A stretch of 64,000 nt of DNA, taken from the NCBI GenBank assembly GCA_029448655.1, contig JACCLO010000010.1, positions 1,612,001 to 1,676,000 on the forward strand, written 5' to 3'. The notes under the pieces were generated by a model, which saw only the letters and a program-made list of their open reading frames with translations, was not told the origin of the DNA and made no database searches. This DNA is from Wolfiporia cocos (taxonomy: Eukaryota > Basidiomycota > Agaricomycetes > Polyporales > Phaeolaceae). This document shows positions 13,170 through 25,639 of the stretch, in pieces (the stretch's first letter is position 1; each line of letters begins with the position of its first letter). The translations under genes were made by a program, and so were the position numbers.

Positions 13170-14189
13170 ATGCAATCCAGAGATATATGCCAAGTCGGCC
13201 GCCGATGTTGTTTGCGGGTCCGTATTACGCAGGGTTCATGTGGCCTGCGTAGTAAGCTGAGTGGCAGACAGAACTACCTTGATGCTGAGTTTGTTCATGT
13301 TTCGATATGTTGTGCTTGGCGCGGCGGGGGTGCATGATCAAGCCACTGGGTGGAATAATTGTCAGAACAAGGAGGTGATTGAAGCTCGCACCTGTAACAT
13401 TCGCCTGCACCCTTGCGTTTGCTCAAGAGCAGGGGCATGTAGCTCTTCGTAGGACGTCCGTGCGTCGCGTGAGTATCGTGCGGGCTAAAATACCACGGGT
13501 GGCGCAGCACGGTGCCTTAATTCGCCCTCGGCCCCGGGCTTTGTTCCCACCTGCACACTTGTAGCGCTGTGAGCTCGGGCCCGGAGGTGCTAATCTCGGC
13601 CGCTTGGCGTGGGCGAGGGGCTGTAGGACACAAAGCTGCGAATCAGTTGGCAGAAGCTTATGTTCCGACGGCATGCCGCTGCGATGGCTAGACGCAGCAC
13701 GGGCATGTTGGCGGGTAGGCGTGCACAGAGTAGGCCTACCCCTGCGCGCAGCCACGCGAGCGGAGACGGAGGCAAAACGATAGCCTAGGCGCTCGGGGAG
13801 GGGACGGCGAGTTGGCCGTCTTGGTATTCTGATCGCGGCCCGATCTGGCATCTCATGACGATGCCGCGGAGCCGGCTGAGTGCCCACCCGATCGGGACGA
13901 CACTGTGGTAGACTCTCCATAGCCATATCGCTCCGATGGCCTAGCTCGTTATACCACTCCCACAACGGCAGGTGCTCTCTCCCGCTCGCCATGTCGCTGC
14001 ACGAAAAGCTGGCCAACGCCGTAGCGGCCAAACCAAAGGACGGGAAGGCGACGCGCGCGAACGTCTCAGGTGAGTTTGTTCGGCGTACAGGAAATCGGTG
14101 GTCCGTGTCGTGAGCCCGTGAATCAAAGATAGTTGCGTATCGTTGCCTGTGAATGAGGCGGCCGCGGTGCGTAGCATGCATCGTCTGTG
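13170..14189. other. Intergenic, nothing recognised
   Basis: No supported gene. A long minus-strand open frame crosses this stretch (13423-14679, 418 codons) but runs antisense through the MFS gene's 5' part and has no family resemblance. Confidence 0.45.
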
Positions 14190-14370
14190 GGCTGTATTGT
14201 TGGAACATGGATTTGCCGGGGCCGAGCTCGCGCGTGTCTGAACGTCGCGCCCACGTCGGCAGCCGGGTATCGCGTAGTTGGAGGGTGAAACCGGTATATA
14301 ATAGCTTTTTTATGTACCGTACCTCACGCGATTGCCCTACGGGCATTGTCACGCCTGTGGACAAACGCGC
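14190..14370 (+). repeat. Dispersed repeat, copy 2, in the MFS promoter region
   Basis: Homologous to the minus strand of 58985-59170. Shared blocks are GTTGGAACATGG, GAGCTCGCGCGTG, GGTATATAAT and GTACCTCACGCGATTGCCCT. It carries a TATA-like GGTATATAATAG (14293-14304), about 200 nt upstream of the MFS start codon, so this repeat may supply part of that promoter (inference). Confidence 0.75.
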
Positions 14371-14474
14371 TCCCCGAACCGGTTTTGATTGCTCTGACAT
14401 ATATATCGTCAACAACGCTCCCCGAACCGGTTTTGATTGCTCTGACATATATATCGTCAACAACGCTCCCCTTG
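14369..14474 (+). repeat. 48-bp direct tandem repeat
   Basis: Two identical 48-bp units (14369-14416 and 14417-14464), each starting GCTCCCCGAACCGG and ending TCGTCAACAAC, plus the first few bases of a third. They lie in the 5' leader of the MFS gene, just upstream of its ATG at 14507. Confidence 0.95.
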
Positions 14475-14506
14475 GGCGCTCCCAATCCCTCCTTTCCTGT
14501 GTCCCA

Positions 14507-17500
14507 ATGGCACCCCCCCAGCCGCTCGACTCGCCAGAGTTAGCTCTTGGACTTCCATCTCCCGCGCCCTCCAGCGCGACTCCTGTCGCTCCTTCTCCGT
14601 CATCAGTGTCACTGTCCATCAACTCTGCATCGTTCTCCACTCGCTCCCTATTTTCCACTTCTCCATCCGTTCCTGGCAAGTACGCAAAGGCTCACCGCTC
14701 TGCAGTGTCCCAGGTGCTCGAAAGCGCTCCCTCTTCGCCGGAACCCCATGCACGCGACGGCGGCGCACCGCGCGTGTACAAGCGCCGCTGGGTCGGCGTC
14801 CTCGCCATCGTTCGTCCCTTGCTCTTATCTCCGTTTCGTTCTCCTGACGTCTCCAATCTCCATCGTTTTTCGCTTCTTGACTTTCCTGCTTATCCATATC
14901 AGATTCTGCTGAACATCGTGTCGGGCACATCCCTCGTCTGGTTCGGCCCCATCGCAAATGATTGTGCGCATACATTCACCTACCTGTTATGTTCCATCCG
15001 TAACTGACGATATGATTGCTTTTCTCCCCCACTTCCTTCTTCCGCGTTGCTGCACTCCAATGATGGCCCGTTGGTTCCCTCGCGACCTTCCGCATGCGCA
15101 TATACTCTCTGATCCTCCTTGCTCGCACCCTTGGCACCACCTACCTGCTACTCTCTCCTCCTTTCCCTCCTACTGTCCCCCACCCATGGGCACGTCCCGC
15201 GCGGTCTTGTCCTTTGCATTCGCCCTGTTTCAAATCCCACCCGCTCACATGGACTGATCCGTCTTCCCCGTACCTGATTATCCCATGTGCCCTGGCGTGC
15301 CTGGTCTTCTTGCAATCGACTGGCGCTGTATCAATCGCGCGGATTCCTGCTCGTGACATATCGCCCGCGTGCGCGGTACCTGTCTCGCGGCCTGCTTCTC
15401 CCTGGTTCGCCTGCGCCGCCCTGGTCCCTTGCCTGCCGTCATGGGTATGGGTCATGGTCGCCAAACCAATTCCCACACGTGGTCTCGATTCCTGCTATGC
15501 CGCCTTCACCCCCACTGGTCTTGTCTATACGCCCGCGTATGCGCACCCTCTCGATCCTCACCCACCCGTACCTGCATGCATACTTCTATCGCGCCGCCGC
15601 ACGTCCCCGCGCGTTTGCCACGACGCTCGGCGTCTTGTCTATCTTCACGCCGCGGCGCCCGCCCTCCCCGCGTGCACCGCTCGGCGCACAGCGACGACGG
15701 CGTTCGGCATATCGCTCGACGCGGTCAACTGGCTCGGCAACGCGGTGAACCTGACGTACCTCGCGTTCGGGCCGCTCGTGCCCGCGCTCTATGCGCGCAT
15801 CGGCGTGAGGCGGAGCGTGAGTGTCTTCCTTCTTGGCTTTTTGGTTGATGGCGTGAGGGGGGGAGGGGGAATGGGGAGTGGGGGAGTGCGTTTGGTGCTC
15901 GTCTGTGCAGGACGGGACGAGGGCTGGTGTGTTGTCAATGGTGAACGGTGAACCGTGGATGGTATCGGGTGGTGGGTTTTGGTGGTGGTGGAACGGGAGG
16001 GCCTTTATGATCTGCCGCAGAACACGAAAAGGCACACCGGGTGGGCGCACGCAGCAAGTGTGGGTCATCGCGATGGTGAAGTGCTGCCGCATCTGCGGGG
16101 CCTATTCCAGACGATCGTGAGATGGCGACTCTTAAATCGTGACTGACCATGGATTGGCAGTGCCAGCTCGGCGGCCTGCTGCTCGTCATCAGCGCGTGGG
16201 TGCGCTACGCCGGCGCCCTGCGCGGCAGCGGCAAGGGCGGATACGCGGGGCTGCTCATCGGGCAGGTGCGTGCCATTCCAACCGTACAGCCGCTTCCCGG
16301 CGCTGATCTTGATGCCCGCTTGGATCCTGCGCGGTTCGCTCTGCCCCTTCCTGACGACACGACTTGTACTGCTCACCTCGACGTCACTTCGACTCGACAT
16401 TGCGACTGGGGTATGACATTGTGTAGATTATTGCAGGCACGACACAGCCGCTCTTCCAGGTCCTCGTCCCCGGGTACTCTGAGCGGTGGTTCGGCCTGCA
16501 AGGACGCACGACCGCGACGATGGTTATGAGCATTGGTGAGTGTCTCACGACCGATAGACATCTTTCGGAGTGGCGGGTACGAGAGTAGTTATGAGAGACA
16601 CTTGAGAGGGCGGGGAGTGAGAGAGCAGATAGAACGGTGTGCGCGTCTTATAGCCACCCCTCCCCTCTCCGCCCACGCGGAGCTTCTGTTCATTCATACT
16701 ACCATGCTACACTTCCATCCGGATATCTGATTCCGAGACGCCCATACTCCCCGTGACAGTGCGCCGTTTACGCCCTACGCCGCTGCTCGATCAGCAGATT
16801 GGGAATGTACTGCTGACGACGGCTTATCCGTCTCCCTTGCATATGTACGCTGGGTACTGATGCGGTTTACGTGCAGCAAATCCGGTCGGCAATGCGATCG
16901 GGCAACTCATTTCGCCGCTGGTGGGCACGCCCAAGGAGTCGGTGAGCACACGCCCATTCACTCGGCCCTCATCGCCACGTAAAAACATCCTGCGTGGGCT
17001 TGCACACCGGAGATGGAAACTTAACGGTGCGCGCTGCGACAGGTCCTCGTGATGGCCATCATATACACCGCGGCAGCGCCGTTCGTATTTCTCGTAGGGG
17101 ATGCGCCGCCGACCCCGCCCAGTGCGTCCAGTCTCCATAACCATTACCCACCAGACACTGATGTGATTGTGATCAGCCTACGCCGCGGCCCAGAAGAGCC
17201 CGTCCTTCATGTCGTTCGTACGCGCGATGGTAGGGCGCCAGCCGCGCGACCATGCATCATACATGACCCCGCGGCAACGCAGCGACATTGCGGTCTTGAC
17301 GCTCGTGTTTGGCGTTTTAGTCGGCGTGTAAGCTGTCTTTCCATTGCTCTTCACCGAGTTCGGCGCACGTGGACTGATGCGCCCTCTCATAAATCGTAGC
17401 GTTAACGCGTTCTCGATCCTGACCGCTCAGGACGTCGAACCGTACGGATACTCGGACGACGTCGCGGGCCTGCTCGGCGCGGTGCTCCTGCTCGTGGGCA

Positions 17501-18358
17501 TCGTCGCCGCAGCGCTGACCGCGCCGCTGTTCGACCGCGTGTTCACGCACCACCTCGCGCTGACGTGCAAGCTGCTGTGCCCGATCCTCGGCGCCTCGTG
17601 GCTCAGTCTGATATGGGCCGGTGAGCCTCTTCGCGCCTCGACATGTCACACCTCGAATCGTGCTCATGCGATATGCGTGTAGTGAGGAGAGACAACACAG
17701 CAGCGCTCTTTGTGATCATGGGCATCATCGGCGCATCGAGCATGACGATGTTGCCCGTGGCGCTCGAGCTCGCTGTCGAGCTCACGCGGAACGCAGACGC
17801 GAGCTCGGCGGTGCTGTGGTCTGCGTATGTGCCCTCGTCCATGCCCTCATCACAGACCGCTCACGCTATTCGATTCTCTAGCTCAAACTTGATCGGCATA
17901 ATCCTTGTCCTGGGTAGGCGCATCATCTCTTCGGTCTTGCATATCTCGCTGAAAAGGGTGCTTCGACAGCCCAAGGAGCGCTGCGCGATGACCCAGATGC
18001 CGACCCGCCGTACAACATGAAGCGCGCGCTCATCTTCCAGGGCGCGTTCGCGTGCGCTACCGTTGCGCTCTTGTTCCTTGTGCAAGGCGAGCAGACGCGG
18101 CGCGCGCTTGACGAGGCCGAGGCGACGCGCCGCGAGGCAAGCGGTCTCGTCCGTGACGGAGGGGAGTCCCGCGAGCTGGGGTGGGAGTTGAACAGGGACG
18201 GATTCTCAAGGAGTGGGAGCATCACCGTGAATGACGGGGAGGCTACGGGGATCGACGTGCGTGTCGAGGATGGCCCCGCAGGGAGTGTGGACAATGAAGA
18301 CGATGCACGGACAGAGATTCAAGATGTGGGGGAAGAGGGGGAGAAGGAGCTGTCATGA
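14507..18358 (+). CDS. MFS transporter, SLC49/FLVCR-like
   Basis: Twelve-pass membrane transporter of the major facilitator superfamily; substrate not predictable. Exons: 14507-14809, 14903-14963, 15692-15816, 16161-16265, 16427-16535, 16877-16941, 17043-17121, 17177-17327, 17400-17620, 17683-17824, 17882-17913 and 17970-18358. All phases agree, giving 593 residues. The N-terminus is a Ser/Pro-rich cytosolic tail of about 85 residues, then YKRRWVGVLAI opens TM1. Family-like blocks follow: WFGPIAND, FGISLDAVNWLGN, ISAWVRYAG, YSERWFG, ANPVGNAIGQLISPLV, and a second half starting NAFSILTAQDVEPYGYSDDVAGLLG. The C-terminal tail is charged (Glu/Asp-rich). Three introns are long for this genome: 14964-15691 (728 nt), 15817-16160 (344 nt) and 16536-16876 (341 nt). 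The resemblance to human SLC49A4/FLVCR proteins is from memory of the family. Confidence 0.88.
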
Positions 18359-19261
18359 CCATCGCCTACCCGTTGTACTCCTTGTGCGGTATGTATTACT
18401 AGTGTATCAATCTGTTGCAAGTAGAGCAGCTCGCATAGTTGCCTTGCAATCTGCGTTCTTTGTGCTGAGCCTCGTCTTAGACATGGGATATCTAGTAATT
18501 GCGGAGGCTGAAGGAATTGTTCGCCCCGCAAGGAGACTACCCATCCATCATGAGCGTGGACGTGAAAATCAGTCCTATCAACACCCCCATTGTCGCTTCT
18601 TGCAACTCCGAGCAGGCCGCTCTCCATCTGATGCCTGCTTGTCACTAGGCACAATCCTCAGGACTCAGTACTCATTCCTCGAAATAACCCAGTCGCCTCG
18701 TATGCGGCAACCCAAGATAGTTTCCACCTGTCAGGAGAATCCGCTTGTCATGATGGTGCATTGTGTGTCCCTCACGACGCCATGCCTTCTGTTCCCATCT
18801 CGGCCCCGCATGCCGCTCACACGCCGTTGAGAAATTCTCGCAGCATCATGGACACATCCTGTCACCATCCCCACACTCCACCCACATATGCTGCACCGCA
18901 CACGGCAAATTTCCTGCCAACCTAGCAACGCACCTGCAGATCCCATATACGCACGCGCGCCGGAGCCGTCAAGCTAAAAATATCGATCTAAACTTACTCA
19001 CTTAGAGAGCGTCGTCGCCGCCGCCGCCTTGCGGAGTCACGCGCACACGCCGACGTCCACCAAACATGCCTGTGTATTGAAAGCTCTGCAAATCTAAGGA
19101 CTAGCCTAAGGGCGCGCGCGTGCGTCATGTATCAAACGGAAAGCGAAGGAGAAAAAAGCCAGCCCAGGCTCAGGAACTACTAATAGTACAGAGACGAACG
19201 AACGGCGTGGCACGGCGGGGGTATCGAGCAGAGCCTCCGATACGGGCGCGCAATTCAGCCT
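18359..19261. other. Intergenic between convergent genes
   Basis: Holds the 3' ends of the MFS gene (plus) and the secreted glycoprotein gene (minus). No further gene recognised. Confidence 0.5.
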
Positions 19262-20640
19262 CTAGTAGAAGCCGAAGAGACGCTTGCCGCGGCCGAACCT
19301 GCCACGGCCGTTGTTGTTGTTGTTGGCGCCGTCCTTGTTGGTGTTTCCAGTGTTTCCGGTGTTTCCAGTGTTTCCAGTGTTCCCGTTGTTGTTACCGGTG
19401 TTGGTGTTGGAGGCGGTCGAGCTCGAGGCAGAGGCGGCGGCGGCGGTTGCAGACGCGGCAGTAGAGCCCGAAGCAGAGCTCGAAGCAGAGCCCGAAGCAG
19501 CCCCGTCGTCGCTGACGGTGAACTGCAGGGGACGATTGTCAGCTGCAATACTGATCGGGCAGTAGAGGCACTTACGTAGACCATGTCGTCGACCGAACCG
19601 TGCTGAGCGACAGCGACGAGCACGGGCTGGTGGTTTGCTGCGGCGTTGATGGACGCCATGCGGTAGACACCAGCCGGCAGGCCGCCCGCGACGGTCTCGG
19701 TGAGGACGCCGTTCGCCGCGGGTTCGTTGAGGCCCTTGAAGAACGCGAACGTGGTCGGGTCCGTGGGCGTCGTCTGGGTGAGCGAGTCGAGCTTCTCAAT
19801 GACGACGTGCGAGTGGCCGACGATGAGGCCCTGCGCGTTGAGCGTCTGCGGCGCGGCGAAGTAGTTCGTGTCCGGGTTGACGAAGTTGCCCGTCTCGAGG
19901 TTTGCGATCGCCATCTGGATCGTGAAGTTCGTGTTCGCGGGGATCGTGTCCAGGTTCTTCGGGTTCACAAACTTAGCGGATGGCATCGCCGTCGTCGCCG
20001 CGATGAGACCCATCGGCGCCGCGTTGCACGAGCCCGTCTTGATTTGCGTGCCGTTCGTCAGCGGCAGGTTCGAGAACTGCGCGCAGAAGTTGATGAAGTT
20101 GTTCGACGACGTGTTCGACGGGATCTGGCCCGCGCCCTCGGGGCTGGAGAAGTGACATTAATGTACGGCTATGCAACTACGCGGGATGCACTCACTCGCC
20201 CTCGGCTTGACCGTTCTGCTCAAAGCCGGTCTGGATCAATGACGAGTCGAGGGCTGTATCGCAAATTAGTATCTGCTCAGTATCTGAGGACTGCAGAAAC
20301 ATACTGAGCGACGTTTGAAGGTCCCCATTGCCGGTATTCGAGCTCTGCGAAGAGGTACCACCTGTCGACTATGAGGGAAAAGGCGAATTTTCAGTACGAC
20401 ATATAGTGCTTGCTATATTACAAACTACCTGTGCTGACTGGGCGCCTGGAACACCCGTCGCGATCAATACCGCCGAAGAAGTGGCCGGTTCGCCTCTAGC
20501 CGTAACAGTGACAGTCTGCGAGACGATAAGATATTGTTTGCAGCTCTAACTCACAGAATACTTACACAGTCAGCTGCCGGAGCCGCGCTCACAGTAAGGG
20601 AAAGTGAAAGGAAAGCAAGGACTAGTGCTTTGGAGAACAT
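19262..20640 (-). CDS. Macrophage-activating-glycoprotein-like secreted protein
   Basis: Secreted, probably wall-associated protein common in agaricomycetes and often annotated as macrophage activating glycoprotein; molecular role unknown. Exons (minus): 20640-20566, 20515-20429, 20368-20305, 20253-20196, 20143-19576 and 19522-19262. Phases agree, giving 370 residues. The start codon opens a signal peptide (MFSKALVLAFLSLSLTVSAAPA). The conserved body includes GDLQTSLTLDSSLIQTGFEQNGQ, SSNNFINFCAQFSNLPLTNG, and GLIVGHSHVVIEKLDSL, then NHQPVLVAVAQHGSVDDMVYFTV. The last exon is low complexity, with Ser/Ala runs and four GNT repeats followed by Asn runs. It ends in a basic GRGRFGRGKRLFGFY tail with no hydrophobic GPI signal. 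A TATA-like TATAAAG lies on the minus strand at 20855-20849. Confidence 0.85.
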
Positions 20641-22601
20641 TCTGACTAGCAGTTGACTGAGAAAGGGCTGGTGATGTAGCGAATGAACGATATGCTTTGT
20701 GAGCTTGACAGAAAATGACTCGATGAAGAAAGGGAAAGAACGACCCCGGGTCGAGTAGACACAAACGCGAGGCAACGACCTGCGTAGAAGAGCAAGAGCA
20801 AGGCAAGATGGGGAGGGAAAGTGCAGCGACGGAGTGCAGAGTGGCCTGCTTTATACAGCCCAGAGCCAATAGCACCAGCCCGACGCATATCATTGGCCGC
20901 ACGCCTCTCAGCAAATCAGGTGCAACATACGATTGCCGTGCCAACGACATTCTTTTCGAACTTCTTGGGTTGCGCTCAGAATGCATCGGTCGTCAAGGTC
21001 CATTGTCAAGAGGAAGTCGCCCGTAATGAAATCTTGGATTAGACGTTTTGTTTGCGGTTAACCTTGTCTGAGGGTCTGCATTCTTGCTTCCATCTGGGGC
21101 AATGACAACGGGCAGCTGGCATTGTGCGTTGATCCACCTCCCTCTTCCTGCATCCCCGTGGCAAAAATGCGGCGGACAGGTGGCTGCAGGACATGATGAT
21201 GCGGCCTGCCCTACCGTATGGCTGGTTGCCATACGGCTAGCATCTGATAAGTGATTATCTTTAGAAGATCCAGGTTGGTTGGAATGCATGTGTTGCTGTT
21301 GGCGTATTTCGCCCGTCTATCAGGTTTCCCGATCTCTACGGCCCTCCCGAGGCTTCTTCGGCGGCGCTGAGGATACAGCTCGATCGCGTCTCGTTCATGA
21401 CCCATCCCATCGGTGCGCAATTTCAGCATATCGTTCCAGGTTTCCGTACACCGGGGTCAGCGATCTGGAGACTCGTTCCTCGAGCCAAGCCAGTTGCTAG
21501 TTGTGAGCAGAGTGTGTGCAGCGCGTCCCAAGAGCGCGCGTACACTGGTAGCAGTGTCGCGACGGCAACCTCGACGTCGCCTGGCCCCAGCCTGGGGAAC
21601 AGTCCCCCCTCAGTCATCCGTGCGTGACCGATGACGGATCACATCTCGTGGCTAGGTACCGGCCGCTAAGACGTAAAGCAAATACCAGAGTTGGATCTGT
21701 AGCCAATGCCAGCCGCGTTGCTCACGCCCTGAACGCCTTCCTGCGAACATACGGTCCCTTTAGGCATTGATAGCGACGCAGCGGCGCATGATCAGATGCA
21801 TCAGCGACGAACACGGCGCAGACATCAGTAACGAGACTGTTAGCTGCTTGTGTGGCAGCATCATACAATCCTATCCAATGGAGGCTGTTGAACCTGCTCT
21901 CATGCTAGAGGGCAGTCCTATTGCTGACAGATTTTCCTTGGCTCGATGCGGAATCAATGGCAGCATCTAGACAGGGCTGTTCGATGTGTACCACGATTAC
22001 ATCCCCAGGATATCAAACGAATTCACGACCCGGCAGACCGGGTCCAGATGTAAGATGTTATTACGACGGCACCGCTTAAGGCCCTCGTGCCACAGGTTAT
22101 ATACGAGGGTCACGCAGTATCACACAGCCTACCCTTCTAGCTGGTCGCCGCACAACAGTTGCAACTGCTCTTCGAAGCCGAGGAGGCCAATATCACGCAT
22201 GGATCCTGTCCGTCTCGACATGACGTCGGACCTGGCCGGGGCAACACGATGGGACCTGCATGATGCAATTTGTCCTTGCGCAACTTGCAAACTCGTGATG
22301 CAGATGCCTCAGTCGAGGAGTCAATGTGGCGTCACGGTAGGAATCACGAAAGCTATGTCCGCGAACGCGCGCGCAAAAAGGTCAGATACAACAAAGATTA
22401 TGCGATCACCTATCCGTACTGATCCAAACCGTCATAATTTAGTGCGTGACACCATCCATCCGTCCGCTCGTCTATGCAACATCCTTCCCATCCAACTGCC
22501 CCGTGTGCATGCGTTAGGTCGTCAAACGTCAGCTGCCAGATGCCGACCCGCGTCCCGCGCATGCGGCCGCGTCGACAAGCTCGCAGCCTGCCTGCGCCGC
22601 G
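20641..22601. other. Intergenic, nothing recognised
   Basis: The first part is the promoter of the secreted glycoprotein gene. Beyond that no gene can be supported. The largest open frame (21986-22621, plus, 211 codons) overlaps the 3' end of the kelch gene and has no recognisable motif. Confidence 0.45.
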
Positions 22602-24268
22602 CTAGTCGACGTCGATTTTGAAGCTCGTCACCTGCGGGAGGTACGCCGCGCCGGCGAGGTCGAGGACGTGCACGTCGTCGTACACCTCGTTCCCGTTAAA
22701 CCCGCCGAAGATAAACAGCCGGCTGTCCGCGAGGAACGAGACGTGATACCCGCGCGGGAGTGGTGGTTTCCCTGCCGTCTGTCGTGGCTCGAAGTTCAGT
22801 GCGACTGCGCCGTATCGATCACGCGAAGTCAGCTGGACAGATAATGTGCGGTGATTAAGAGACGCGGCGACGCACCCAGATTGAAGAGAAGCAGCTCCGA
22901 GGTGTATTGGCTACCATCGTGCCCACCCATGATGAACAAATAGGAGCCGACCTGTGTCGCTGTGTGTGACAGACGTCGGTACGACACGTCAAGCTTCACT
23001 TGTTTCCATATCAATGTATCTATCAACCACAATATGGTCAGATACCCGTTCAACGATGTTGAATTGAGAGCGACAGAGATTGATGCGCACCGAGGTTCAA
23101 ACACCAGATGTCCGAAAAGCATTCGCGTCCGTCACTGCCACCAACGACGACCATCACGTTCCCGACTAGATTCGCGGTGTGGTATCCCCGCGGGGTTGGC
23201 TTCGTCCCTTTCGTCGTCATTTGCTCCCATTGCATGCGGTCGCCAGGGGCTCCGATATCGAGCGTCCACACGTCATTGAGAGCTTCCATCCCATTTCCCC
23301 CTCCGAACACCCATACTTTATTCTTATATAGCACCGCCGTATGCGCGCGGCGTGGTGGAGGGATGGGCATGTCTTCAGGGAAGACAGCGTGCAGCCATCG
23401 TCGCGTGACGGTGTCCAGCACGTATACGTCGCTGTAATAAACTGGTCCCTCACCACCGCCGAACACGACGATCCGGCGGTCAACCAGCGTTGCAGTGTGT
23501 GCGCGGCAGGGCGGGGGGATGTCGCCAAGCATTTCAGGATGGGTCCACTGCATCGTCTCTGGTGCATCTCAATCACAGTCAATCACAGCAAGATGCGGCG
23601 CACAACGCACCGGTGTTGAACAGATAAATGTCCCGCCAGCACCCACGCTCGTCGCACCCGCCAAACAGCCACGCCACACTGTCCACGAGCGTCGCGCTGT
23701 GCGCGCGCACGCCGTGCTGCGGCAGCAGCCCGTACACCGGCGCGCGGCTCCAGTACATCACCGTCGCTGGCGCGAGCTCCGCGTCCTTCACGTGCGGCAG
23801 ATGCGGTGTGTTGCGCGTGCGCGGCCCGTGCACCGCGTTCGCCGCCGGCGCCCCGCGCACGCCCCGCCCGTTGCGGTGCGTCTCGCGCTCGCGCGGCTTC
23901 TCCCTGTCCCGCTCCCGCTCCTTCTCGCCCTCCTTCTCCTTCTCCTTCTCCTTCACCGTCGTGGGCGACCCCGAGCGCTGGCGCGCAGGCGTGCCCCGTC
24001 CGTTTGCGGTGCCCGTGCTCGTGTCGCTCGGGGAGCGCACCGCCGAGCGGGCGAGCGGGGTCGAGGGGCTGCGCGGCCCCGCGGGCGCGCGCGACGAGCC
24101 CGATCCGCCGCTCGCAAGGCTGCTCGTGCTGGCAGCCTTGAATGTCGACGTCGAGCCCGATAGAGCGGCGTGATAGTACGGAGAGCGGGGAGATGCCCGC
24201 CCGCCGGGGGTGTGTCCCTCCTCGGGCACGTCGCTGAGGCTACCGATCCGTGGGGAGTCGATGGCCAT
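22602..24268 (-). CDS. Kelch-repeat protein
   Basis: Beta-propeller scaffold protein; partners unknown. Exons (minus): 24268-23611, 23567-23091, 23019-22876 and 22804-22602. Frames agree through introns of 43, 71 and 71 nt, giving 493 residues. The first about 170 residues are disordered: Ser/Pro/Gly-rich, then a charged KEKEKEKEGEKERERDREK run. Six kelch motifs follow, each with a (R/P)xxHxA line and a GG turn: VRAHSATLV...FGGCDE, CRAHTATLV...FGGGEG, RRAHTAVLY...FGGGNG, PRGYHTANL...VGGSDG, LSHTATQVG...MGGHDG and PRGYHVSFL...FGGFNG. Six blades suggest a complete propeller. No BTB, Ras or other partner domain is seen. The Tea1-type polarity proteins are the nearest general match I can name. 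An alternative start two codons upstream (24274) exists. Confidence 0.9.
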
Positions 24269-25630
24269 TTGCAATTAGATTAGTGAGTCGTCTAGAAAGT
24301 ATGGGACTAGGATCTAGATAGTGTTATGTCTTGGTCTTCGTGAGCTCGTGCTGGGACTGCAGCATGAACGGGTGTTATACGGGAGCAGAGTATAGTCCTA
24401 CAAACTAAGTCGGAGACACTAAAGGTTTGGATTGGGTATTGGGTATGCGACGTGCGGCACAGCCAATTTGGGCGGTTGCTGTCGGTCTTTGCCGGTGTAT
24501 CGTCTAAAGCTCATCATCGATTCTTCGCCAGCGCCAGTGAGCTTTTGGGATACTTCCGCTGCGATACTTGCGGTCCTTGATTCAATTCGATTCCATACAA
24601 AAATCGACATATACATCCCTAAAGCCCACAAAACCCGGGACTGTTTACATCATACGCTCTATGAGACCTTTATCTTCGGCGCCGGAAACGTCCATGCATA
24701 GAGCTAGAAGTATCTAAAGGGCAGTGATGAGCTGCAGACCTCTCAGTCTGTTACTTAGCTTGGTAGCCCCGCTCTCAGTTAGGATTCCGCGACAGAAGCT
24801 GACTTTGGTGCTACAATGCCTTCTGTTGCGTTCCATAGTGATACATGATTTGGGCGAGTCACATACAGCTCCTCCGTTGTTCTACCTTCTACTATGGTTG
24901 ACAAACTCAAAATTGGTCGACACATCTCTTTGGAGTCTTTGATGCACACTGCATTCTGGTTTCTACGAGACATTGCATATCTATAGCATCCCACGATGGA
25001 AGCGCACCGACAAGCACTGCCTCGTCCTGCGCATCGATCGCATTCGGTGAGCTCCATCCATATGATCGTACCATCGGTAACGTCCGCATCCTACGCGCCG
25101 GCTCATCCATGCATGATGCATCTCGTGCATGAGACAAACTCGGAACCCTTGCGCTGCACAACTACGTAAACGGTCCACCACCCTAGACTAGCGCAGCTGA
25201 AACCGATCTCACAACAGATGCGCCACGATAGACAAGATTATACAAAATCTCATCGGCGACTATGCTTACGTGCACCACTGCAGTTGAGGCCATGATCAAT
25301 TGCGGAGTGTAGTGCATATATTGTGATGAGGAAGGTGCACTACATGTTACTGCTGACTTTACTGCTCATACTGCTAGCGATTCAGCGATTCCACACATCA
25401 GTAGAATCATGATTGACGCTCCCACCCGCAGCTCTTTGCCGAAGACGTTCAAGAAGATACACCATGGCTATGAGGCCGCGATGCGGAGGGATTTCGATAT
25501 TGAATGTACGTGAGTATACCTACGATGTGTCGGATCAGAAGTACAAATTTGATCGATCGAAGATGTTGACTAGGTCCAAAAGTGATCCGCATGCATACAT
25601 GGCTCCATGGCATGCCTAAGTTAGTGAGTA
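24269..25630. other. Intergenic, nothing recognised
   Basis: No gene supported. The first few hundred bases should be the kelch gene's promoter. Confidence 0.45.
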
Positions 25631-25639
25631 TCGAGGCTT

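Noticed and set aside
13423..14679. 418-codon minus-strand open frame
   Set aside because: It runs antisense through the MFS first exon, the tandem repeat and the dispersed repeat; no family resemblance.
15094..15951. 285-codon plus-strand open frame taken as a separate gene
   Set aside because: Its only recognisable part (FGISLDAVNWLGN onward) is exon 3 of the MFS gene; the rest is CT-rich intron.
19600..20307. 235-codon plus-strand open frame rich in Arg, Glu and Val
   Set aside because: Antisense shadow of the secreted glycoprotein's large exon; typical composition of a high-GC reverse frame.
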